From Syngnathus acus (lineage: Eukaryota; Chordata; Actinopteri; Syngnathiformes; Syngnathidae), in contig NC_051101.1 in NCBI RefSeq assembly GCF_901709675.1, positions 6,098,501 to 6,162,500 on the forward strand: a stretch of 64,000 bases of DNA. The letters run 5' to 3'. The notes beneath the pieces were generated by a model. That model ran no database searches and was not told the DNA's origin. It was given only the letters and a program-made list of their open reading frames with translations. How positions within the stretch are numbered: position 1 is the stretch's first letter; every line of letters starts with the position of its first letter. Positions 36,101-43,432 of this stretch are shown here, piece by piece. The translations under genes were made by a program, and so were the position numbers.

Positions 36101-38643
36101 GATGTGTTGATCTCGTCGCAGTCTACAATAGCAATAGAGTATAAGGTCAAATACCAGCTTTATTGGAAAGATGCAAAAAATAATGTAATTTCAATTAATA
36201 ATCTTTTGAACAGGTAAATATCGAAACCACTTGAGAGTGCAAGATGCTTAAGTATGTAAATGAAGCAAGATTAAAAGACATCCCATTTGACATTTCATAT
36301 TGCAATTGGTATTCTTGTATTATTAAGTTAACAAAAACATCATTATAGCACTGCAAGGAGCATAATTATTACATGAGGTACAGTATCTTCTCTCGGGTAT
36401 TTCACCTCTGTCCTCGGCACGGCACACTAATCCATCAAGCTCATGGTGTCCCATTGGTGTCAGATTTCACAAGACTGACTCACTCAGCGGTTCAGGTTAG
36501 GGTGTCATCAAACCCCGTGAGATATTGAATTCTGGAAAATTGATTGCTTGCATCTGAAATGGATGTTTGTTGGCCAAATGCCAAGGTAAACTAGACTGCT
36601 GACACTGATTGGTGCTCAAACCCATGAGCAGATTTAAAGATCAACAAACAAGGTCCAATAGCCAGGACCGCAAGATTTAGCACCTCGTGCCAAACAGAAT
36701 CAGATAGGGAAGTGCTAGAAGTGTCACATAAGTCACTCGTGCCCATTTTTTTAACTGGTCGATTTATACTCTAGTGCAACTTGTAGTAAAAAAAAATACA
36801 GTACTATATAACCCGAATGAAACTTAAAGTGACACATTAGGTACTAGTTAAGTACATCATCTATTAATAAATTTGTACAAACACTGTGAACATGAAACAT
36901 CTTCTCACTGTAGAGATTCATTAAGACTGTTCACGTTAGAAAATGTAAATACTCACCGTCCAGTTGTAGAAACGCCCCAAACTTTCTCAGTTCCCATGGT
37001 TTCATTCTGCATCAGACGCTTGCTAAAACCCAATCCCATTCGGTCATAGGTACAGACCTGCAAAGTGTATAAGACATGGGTAAGCAGATTTTTCGCCTAT
37101 CTTCAAAACTCGGTCCTCAAACTCTACCCGTGACCTAACTTTGATCTTATTTCATACAAATAACATGGAGCAGGCTGTCAGACCCAACTTTCTGCTGCAA
37201 TGAACACTTGGGAGCAGATGGCACAGTCACAGCAAGGAACCATCCCGAGTAGGCTCGACGGAGAAGGAAAAAAAATCTTGCCCTAAGAAATAGTAGCTCC
37301 TTCTACAGATATATCTGTCACTGTGAATTTAATCAATGCTATAACACTGTCATCCTATTTGAAATAAATTGGTAAAAAAGTTGGAAGCCTGTTATTAAAA
37401 AAAAAGAAAAAATGTACATCAATTTAATCTACTGCATTAATTCCTCACCTTTGTTAACGTGGCAACACTCTCTTGGACATAAAACCAAATGTCTGAGGAC
37501 ATTCCAGTGGGTGCATCTAGTATAACTAAAAACAGGGATTGATTAGCATGATGGCACGAGGCAACCACATTCAGAAAGATATGCTATAAAATGGTGTCAG
37601 CTTTCTATTATTAATATACAACAACAAAAAATCATGACAGATTACCAACTGGTTTTCCCTGTCCTTTACACAAGAGATGCATCTGTTGACCCAAGCCGAC
37701 ATCTACAATCTGGCCATCTAGATAAGATCACAAAACAAAAAAGATGAAACTTTACAGAACCTTTGATTGCTGAGATGTTTGATTGTTTCATTTTATGTGA
37801 TGTTTTTACTCAAAGCAAACTGGAAATGAGGAGGAAATTTGGGGATTTTCATTGAAAACCTTTTGGCAGCAGCATCTGTCCTTCTCTTTGCAGCGATGCA
37901 TAGTTCAGGAATGGCGGGATGATGATGATTAAAAGCAAACACTTTCCAATGTTCATGAGCAAAGAGCTTTGAGAAGGTTGGCTTTTAACCTCTGCTTTGC
38001 TGTGTTGTCCTTCCTTTTCTGCTTCCTAAAAATTTAGAGGGAGATGAGACCGCTGCAGTAAATAACTGGTTAAGACAAATTAGTAAGTACAACACCAAAA
38101 CAACACCAAAGATACATGATATATGTAACCATTTATATGATTTGCAATTATATTAAGCATGAAGATAGAAAATATGCATATAAATACGGTCAAAATATGC
38201 ACCTGACTAATAATTCTGCACACAGTGTATATTGAAAAACAATGTTCGAACTATGGTTTTGTTGGCAAATAGTCACCCATTTTGATTTTGGTGCCTGCAC
38301 ACGTTCCAAAATCGATCAGGGGGGAAAAAATGCGATTTTGCACAATTGCAATTTCTGCACTCTTGCGAGTAATCAGACTGACTTTGTTTCATCAAACTCA
38401 CACACATGCAAACAGCTGCTTTCGCAAATATCCTTGACAAAACAGTCTTCTCGCACTTGTTGCAAATTTGATTAGAATTTGTTAGGAGGTGAAAACAAAT
38501 TATATTTGCAAAGAGACTTGCACTTGCACACTTTGACAGTTTTCTCCTGACGTTTAGTAATTCACTAGTATTTATCTAAGTGAAGATTCGGCGTGCATTA
38601 CCTTTCTAGCAGCACCGGGTTTAGCGTCGGGTTTTTTCTTCAT
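24623..38643 (-). CDS. Membrane-anchored alpha/beta-hydrolase-fold protein, 377 aa, catalytic residues apparently lost
   Basis: Eleven exons joined by GT..AG splices; every phase fits, giving one uninterrupted frame of 377 codons plus TGA. Layout: Lys-rich cytosolic-type N-terminus (1-35); hydrophobic anchor about 43-56 (CLLLIIIIPPFLNY); then the hydrolase fold: strand/turn VILDAPTG (94-101) with the W-x-x-V-Q that often follows the oxyanion turn; CTYDRMGLGFS (121-131), the YDR-x-G-x-G-x-S hallmark; LILVGSEIG (171-179) at the nucleophile elbow; LVLIDP (197-202); VSVITGD (304-310); C-terminal HVHIKGVDRRMI (341-352). The elbow normally reads G-x-S-x-G; here Glu177 replaces Ser, and Arg349 sits where the catalytic His usually is. 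Likely a pseudoenzyme, or an enzyme with a different mechanism. Partner or substrate unknown; convergent with zfpm2. Confidence 0.85.
24897..24993 (-). CDS. Hydrolase-like gene exon 10
   Basis: Follows a T-rich acceptor ending AAG; donor GTGAGT. Encodes DITRYKPLSSRTSVSVITGD and on to HLNQ; VSVITGD is the strand that normally carries the acid residue of the triad (Asp310 candidate). Confidence 0.85.
25073..25155 (-). CDS. Hydrolase-like gene exon 9
   Basis: Acceptor TTGACTAG, donor GTAAAA. Encodes KYLLSNPAHQSSAVDEHYFL then NESAAQVR. A nearer GTAAGG donor five bases earlier exists but would break the frame with exon 10, so the downstream GT was chosen. Confidence 0.8.
26517..26652 (-). CDS. 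Hydrolase-like gene exon 8
   Basis: Acceptor TTGTTCAG, donor GTCAGG. Encodes (W)YGKLLPSLQAKQFSAASGL and on to EEIIQRQ, the helical cap-like region. Confidence 0.85.
27454..27765. mobile_element. Degraded copy of the GCTGCAAC...ATTAATCGATT repeat
   Basis: Starts TAGTGCTGCCATGAACAACT and ends near GATTGATTAGTGCAAAGC, echoing the ends of the element at 16415-16852. Strongly diverged. Confidence 0.35.
30080..30190 (+). repeat. Fragment of L2/Maui-like dispersed repeat
   Basis: Contains TTTATCCTCATGAGGGTCGC, CGTGCTGGAGCCTATCC and CTGGCCAATCGCAG, matching the order of motifs in the fuller copy at 41137-41499, with many changes. Confidence 0.6.
33110..33160. repeat. (TTTA)n microsatellite
   Basis: About 12 tetranucleotide units inside intron 7 of the hydrolase-like gene. 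Confidence 0.95.
34098..34172 (-). CDS. Hydrolase-like gene exon 7
   Basis: Acceptor TTGCTGTCAG, donor GTGAGT. Encodes QVTDLVLIDPIPEDIFEEEQ then WKDH and the first two bases of Trp217; LVLIDP is the strand after the nucleophile helix, typical of the fold. Confidence 0.85.
34600..34664. mobile_element. hAT-like terminus
   Basis: Segment GGGGGCCGCATGTGGCCC followed by AGTTGCCCACCCCTG. The terminal motif is the inverse of CAGGGGTGGGCAACT, a common hAT-family end in vertebrates. No matching opposite end was identified. Confidence 0.5.
35503..35619 (-). CDS. Hydrolase-like gene exon 6 (nucleophile elbow)
   Basis: Acceptor TCTTCAAG, donor GTAAGT. Encodes MVDDLHRLLLAAGIAMPLIL then VGSEIGTLNSRFYSHIHD. 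The G-S-E-I-G elbow has GAG (Glu177) in the place of the catalytic Ser codon; no alternative splice within the exon restores a Ser there. Confidence 0.88.
36957..37057 (-). CDS. Hydrolase-like gene exon 5
   Basis: Acceptor CTTTGCAG, donor GTGAGT. Encodes VCTYDRMGLGFSKRLMQNET and on to WGVSTTG, with the YDR-x-G-x-G-x-S hallmark of alpha/beta hydrolases. Confidence 0.9.
37449..37525 (-). CDS. Hydrolase-like gene exon 4
   Basis: Acceptor TGTTTTTAG, donor GTGAGG. Encodes (V)ILDAPTGMSSDIWFYVQES then VATLTK: the strand plus oxyanion-type turn. Confidence 0.9.
37646..37717 (-). CDS. Hydrolase-like gene exon 3
   Basis: Acceptor CTTATCTAG, donor GTAATC. Encodes DGQIVDVGLGQQMHLLCKGQ then GKPV, the first beta strands (typical 'H/Y-L-x-C-x-G-x-G-x-P'). 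Confidence 0.9.
37860..38025 (-). CDS. Hydrolase-like gene exon 2 (membrane anchor)
   Basis: Acceptor ATTTTTAG, donor GTTTTC. A GT inside at 37989 looks donor-like, but reading through keeps the frame and yields the hydrophobic segment CLLLIIIIPPFLNY (residues 43-56) flanked by charged residues, so the exon is taken as one 166-bp piece. Confidence 0.8.
38602..38643 (-). CDS. Hydrolase-like gene exon 1, coding part
   Basis: ATG then KKKPDAKPGAARK and donor GTAATG. The A at -3 supports the start; the codon three bases upstream begins an AT-rich leader. Basic, Lys-rich N-terminus before the signal anchor suggests N-terminus in the cytosol. Confidence 0.75.
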
Positions 38644-38800
38644 CTTAAATATAGTTATATAAATCTAAGCAGACGACAGATACGCGGAGTGAAGAAAATG
38701 AAATAAAGACGAATCGTGAAGTCAATGAACCAGTCGTTTCCTGGTTTCAATACAGAAGCTGCCGAAGGACAAACAACTCATTTGCACTGTAATTACAGTG
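38644..38800 (-). promoter_or_regulatory. Presumed 5' UTR/promoter of hydrolase-like gene
   Basis: Immediately upstream of the ATG; holds an AT-rich TATATAA-like stretch near 38652-38660 and a few CpGs. The transcription start cannot be set from sequence. Confidence 0.35.
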
Positions 38801-38807
38801 CTATTAG

Positions 38808-38918
38808 ATATTATAACAACAATAATAATATTATATAGTACTATATAAGTATATACCTCGATCACTCATATTATAACAACAATAATCATATTATATAGTA
38901 CTATATAACTCGATCACT
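38808..38918. repeat. 60-bp tandem duplication
   Basis: The block beginning ATATTATAACAACAATAATA is repeated exactly 60 bp further on, with CTATATAA and CGATCACTC repeated; the second copy lacks about ten bases. It lies ~165 bp upstream of the hydrolase-like start codon. Confidence 0.9.
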
Positions 38919-38924
38919 CTAAAC

Positions 38925-38959
<35 letters not shown>
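38925..38959. repeat. (TAG)n microsatellite
   Basis: About 11-12 TAG units directly after the 60-bp duplication. Confidence 0.95.
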
Positions 38960-41098
38960 CGCACTCTGGTATTTAGGCCTGCAGGGGTCGCTATATTCCA
39001 CACACTCAATCAACTTTGAGCCCGAAAGGCAGTACTGTATAGTCCACTACTGTATTGATAACATAATCATCAGTTCACCATGCAAAAATGCCATCATCTC
39101 ATTCTTTAAAGGGATTTAGCCATGAGTGACTGCAGATATGGAAAATGTCCTCCTCCTGAAATAACTATGAATATGATGACACCTAGAAGTTGAGTTTTAT
39201 TGCACTCATTGTAATTCCTCAAGGGACACTTCAAATAACATTCTTCTGTATATTACACACCGAACAGAACCAGATCACACAGCAGGCATGCAAGGATGTA
39301 TATATGTTAGCGTAAAGGGGGTGTGCAAAAGGTTCTTTTGACCTGGGAGGATAGGGACAGTGCCTTGCTCAGGAGCACGTCAACAGTAGCCAGGATGCCA
39401 GCATCTCTCCAACAACTAGTTGCCGTTTTGTCACCACTCAGTGGGGCTCTATCATTCGCCCTCTGGCTGCAAAACCCAAGTCGTTTACAGATGAGCTACT
39501 CCCGCCCCATGTCGGCTTGTCTCAAAGCATCCAGTCAAACTCTCCTCATTCATTTATAGTGGCCTAGACAGCTGTTAAAAGAAATAAGTTTCTCCAAATC
39601 TCTGTTTTATGCATTCATATATGTGTGATGCACCAAATGATGCTGTTTGGATGATATTTGGTTTTAGTCACAGATATCACATTGTTGCAGTTTACAATTT
39701 GAGTCATTGACTCAGCAGGCTGTAAATGTATGTGGATGTGGGTGATTTTTAACTACTTCAGTCAATAAAAGTATTTGGTGGTATAATCTGGCAACTGTCT
39801 TTTCCTAACATGGGACAATTACTTGAGGTTAAAAAAAAGTCAAGAAATAAAAGTCAAAGATTTGGACTTGAACAAGGTTTACCCAATTACCTATTTATTT
39901 TTTATTTAGCATCCACTTGCATTTTCAGGACCCCTTGTGTAATCCCTTTATTATTATTTCCTCGATTGTCAGTTTCAACCATTGAAAAGAAAACTGACAT
40001 AGTTCTTAATTTCATGAATAAACATGATGCAGCATATTCGTTAGTACAAACCGAAAAGAAGAGAATGTTCTTTGCATTTCGTGGCTTTGTAGACTTTGGT
40101 ATTCTAATTAGCTATTTCTCAGAACAAATAGAACAGCTAATTTTTCTTCAGGCTGTGTGTAATATGCTCACATATGATGCATACACTGCAAACGGGCATC
40201 CTTTCACTACCAGGTGACCTTGACAACATCTTTAACATTAATGCCGTGTCGAGAAGCAGCAGTCATTTTTAAGGGGATGCTTCTCAACCTCCAGTCCTGA
40301 CTTTCAGCCAAGTCTTACGCAACATACCATATTTTATCCTTGATTATAGGGCACTCCATGTACATTTTTTATATAGTGGGACAGTTTGATAAACAAAAAA
40401 CAGAAGTGTAAGTGCAAGCTAGTGTTTCTCCTGACTATTTTCGCTTCAAAATAAACAGATCTCACTTTTACTTTGACACAACATGAAATGGACAATTTTG
40501 TGAAACAATTGAGATTGCATTAGACGTCAACAAAAAGCCATTTTCTTTTTCTAGTTTCTTATTTGGAGTAGGTTTGCTGGGGTTACGTTTGGGCACTCAC
40601 ATGTGACAAGATGTTGGTTTGGGTTTTACAAATCCACCTGAATGATTGGAGTTTTGATGATCAAAAAATGAATACATTCTGTTTGTGCTGTGTGGAGTCT
40701 CGTTACAACATTTTTTGGAGGTATATTACCTCCTTACAATAACAGCACAAACTATCGACCATGAAAATAAGTTATTTCTAAAAATACAACATCTCCTCCA
40801 TTTATGTATGCATGAGACCAGGGATGTTCAAAGACTAACCCTTTTTAACCCTCAGCCTTCAGGCTCGATAGCAGTGCTTATTGATTTTAGCCACACGCTG
40901 CTGAAGTGCATATCAATCAATACAATAACAAGTCCTCATTTATACTTAAGAAATCTAGTTTGCAACTCCGCAGACATGAAGTCTTATTATTTTCATTGTG
41001 ACCGGATGCATTTTCTCTCTTTGGCCATGGGCATTGCTTGCTATGGATACTTGCCAATCCATACAAACTCAAGATAAGCACTGTTATATAAAAAATAA

Positions 41099-41100
<2 letters not shown>
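38960..41100. other. Intergenic, no gene recognised
   Basis: AT-rich sequence between the minus-strand hydrolase-like gene and the candidate plus-strand promoter. Frames of up to ~135 codons (39810-40217, 40685-41077) lack any recognisable motif. Confidence 0.5.
39335..39510. repeat. Possible dispersed-repeat fragment
   Basis: CAGTGCCTTGCTCAGGAGCA followed by CCAGCATCTCTCCA and a TCGTTTACAGATGAGCTACT-like tail resembles a repeat often seen in fish ('GTGCCTTGCTCAAGGGCAC'). The family is not assigned. Confidence 0.4.

Positions 41101-41101
<1 letters not shown>

Positions 41102-41136
<35 letters not shown>
41102..41136. repeat. (TA)n microsatellite, left flank of repeat
   Basis: About 17 TA units abutting the L2/Maui-like element. 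Confidence 0.95.
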
Positions 41137-41137
<1 letters not shown>

Positions 41138-41496
41138 ATCCATCCATTTTCCGAACCGCTTAGTCCCCACGGGGGTCGCGGGCGTGCTGGAGCCTATCCC
41201 AGCCGTCATCGGGCAGTAGGCGGGGGACACCCTGAACCGGTTGCCAGCCAATCGCAGGGCACACAGAGACAAACAACCATTTGCACTCGCACTCACACCT
41301 AGGGACAATTTGGAGTCTTCAATCGGCCTACCAAGCATGTTTTTGGGATGTGGGAGGAAACCGGAGTGCCCGGAGAAAACCCACGCGGGCCCGGGGAGAA
41401 CATGCAAACTCCGCACAGGGAGGGCCGGAGGTGGAATTGAACCCGCACCCTCCTAACTGTGAGGCGGACGTGCTACCCAGTGCGCCACCGAGCCGC

Positions 41497-41499
<3 letters not shown>
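41137..41499 (+). mobile_element. L2/Maui-like dispersed repeat, best copy
   Basis: Begins with ATCCATCCATCC and TTTTCCGAACCGCTTAGTCC, continues through GTGCTGGAGCCTATCCCAGC, GGGAGGAAACCGGAGTGCCC, GGGGAGAACATGCAAACTCC, and ends CAGTGCGCCACCGAGCCGCC. This is a very abundant repeat of percomorph fishes, which I believe derives from the 3' end of an L2/Maui-type non-LTR retrotransposon; the exact family name is from memory. Both sides abut (TA)n, so it sits inside, or was inserted into, a TA tract. Confidence 0.75.

Positions 41500-41571
<72 letters not shown>
41500..41571. repeat. (AT)n microsatellite, right flank of repeat
   Basis: About 36 AT units; together with 41102-41136 it brackets the dispersed repeat. 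Confidence 0.95.
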
Positions 41572-41576
<5 letters not shown>

Positions 41577-41606
41577 GTTGGGGAAAAAAATATATACGTA
41601 TATATG

Positions 41607-41726
41607 TATAATTTTGTTGGAAAATATGCAAAACTAAATTATTATTATTATGATTATTATTGTTATTATTATTATTATTATTTTCCTATATACTATATAA
41701 TTTTGTTGGAAAATATGCAAAATTAA

Positions 41727-41759
<33 letters not shown>

Positions 41760-41766
41760 TTCCTAT
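41607..41766. repeat. ~85-bp tandem duplication with (ATT)n cores
   Basis: ATAATTTTGTTGGAAAATAT followed by GCAAAA(C/T)TAAATTATTATT and ending TTTTCCTATA occurs twice; a third partial start (AATTTTGTTGGGGAAAA) precedes at 41571. Internal ATT repeat lengths differ between copies. Confidence 0.85.
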
Positions 41767-42180
41767 AGAACATTACATTTATCAGCGTGGTACCGGGATG
41801 ACAACATCTCTCCGCTTCCTTGCCAGGACGTCTTTTTGGTATGGTCCGCTCCTCCCCTATCCCCCGTGTCTCACCGGTGGTACTTTCTATTGGTAGAAGG
41901 TCAAATGACTCCGCGTGTTGTGTGTTTACGTTGAGTGCATGTTAGGCGAATGACAGAGACAACGTTTCTAACACCGATGATGTTTCTTCCACGATCGCTT
42001 CATGTCGCTCTGAAAGTAAGTACTTGACAGTCCTCCTCTGCACCGGCGCTATTCGGTGTCTCCCAAACTGCTCTGCTACTGGCTTGTGTTGTCATCACCG
42101 GTTTCCTTATAAAGATTTCATGTTTGCAAAGTGTTGCGTTTCCGTGCAGCCGGTCCGAAGCTCACGAGCCTCAATGATTG
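41767..42180 (+). promoter_or_regulatory. CpG-richer segment, possible promoter
   Basis: CpG dinucleotides are locally frequent (CCGGGATGAC, CCGCGTGTTG, ACGATCGC, GCACCGGCGC) against a CpG-poor background, with an inverted CCAAT box (ATTGG) at 41888-41892. It lies upstream of a possible short first exon. Could be a genuine promoter; unproven. Confidence 0.4.
41977..42015 (+). CDS. Candidate first coding exon, MMFLPRSLHVALK
   Basis: ATGATG followed by 11 codons and a strong donor (AAA|GTAAGTA). The 13 residues are basic and hydrophobic without acids, like the start of a mitochondrial targeting peptide. It is placed in the CpG-richer segment. No second exon was identified that follows in phase 0, so its gene is unknown; it may or may not belong with the candidate exon at 50271. 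Confidence 0.3.
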
Positions 42181-42622
42181 TAAATATCTGAACGCAGACG
42201 TCGCCAGATAAAATGTTGTTACTACTTTTAAAGGAAAAATCAGTTTGCATGATCTTGTTGCATGAACAATAACGGATTTTATAAATAAATGAAATAAAAA
42301 TAGAATTACCCTTAGCTGGAAGGTCTTATAGCAATATTATTGGGATATTTATTGACTTTAGATCAGCCAAAAATGAAGGGCATCTAAGAACTAAATATAT
42401 AATTATTTAATTATAATTAATTTATCTTTGCATCTTTGGTACAGCACGCAAGAAATGTTCAAGGGGCAATTATGCGTTCAGTCAGGTGCATATTCAATCA
42501 TCATAAAAGAAAAAGACACTTAACAAATTTATCATATTGTGCAACTGTTAGAATTTAGTATCATCTGCTGATTTGACATCAACATACCACAAACTGTTTG
42601 CAAATTCCGATGAAAAAGAAAG

Positions 42623-42704
<82 letters not shown>
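42623..42704. repeat. (GATA)n microsatellite
   Basis: About 20 GATA units. Perfect, hence likely polymorphic. Confidence 0.97.
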
Positions 42705-42705
<1 letters not shown>

Positions 42706-42736
42706 CGGTATGTTGCCACTTTTTCGTAATACTTGA

Positions 42737-42829
42737 CCATCCATCCATCCATCCATCCATCCATCCATCCATCCATCCATCCATCCATTCATCCATTCAT
42801 CCATCCATTCATCCATCCATCCATCCATC
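42737..42829. repeat. (ATCC)n microsatellite
   Basis: About 22 ATCC units with a few ATTC variants, 30 bp after the (GATA)n tract. It is followed by a fragment (42830-42900) echoing the L2/Maui-like family (CATTCACACTTACATTCACA, GGGAACTGAACCCACGCTGT), so it is probably that element's terminal repeat. Confidence 0.95.
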
Positions 42830-43338
42830 ACCAGTCAGACAGACATCCATTCACACTTACATTCACACCATCTCTGAGTGGGAACTGAACCCACGCTGTC
42901 TGCACAAGTCAGAGAAATGTACGTACCATCAGTCACCATAGTTTTTTATTAAATTGCATATAGCAATTAACATTTGTTTATGTGGGAGAAGAAACTTTGC
43001 TACTCAGCAAGTGGAAAGCTCAGAGGAAGTAAGATTTAATGAACTGAGTCATCGGGGCCTGCTCAAAGGTCCCTGCTGTGAAATCATATGTTGCTAAACC
43101 TATTACACCATTACATAATGCAATCAGATATGGACCCATAAGGTGTACATTGCACGGGAAAGATGAGGGATGCCCCTATATTGTCTGAGTCGTAATTGTT
43201 TATTGCATATCCTAATAGACAAATACAGCGCTGGTCTGCATGATCAGGTTGTTGCACTGAGATCAGAGCAGGGTTGTTGTCCTTTTACTCCGTGTTTTTT
43301 ATCTTAAATACCGTATATGTATTCATGATGGATGTTTT

Positions 43339-43339
<1 letters not shown>

Positions 43340-43430
<91 letters not shown>
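43340..43430. repeat. (CA)n microsatellite, ~45 units
   Basis: Uninterrupted AC/CA tract. The Thr-His and Cys-Val frames across it are artefacts. Confidence 0.97.

Positions 43431-43432
<2 letters not shown>

Noticed and set aside
42532-42831. Minus-strand frames of repeated MDGW and SIYL
   Set aside because: Translations of (ATCC)n and (GATA)n microsatellites.
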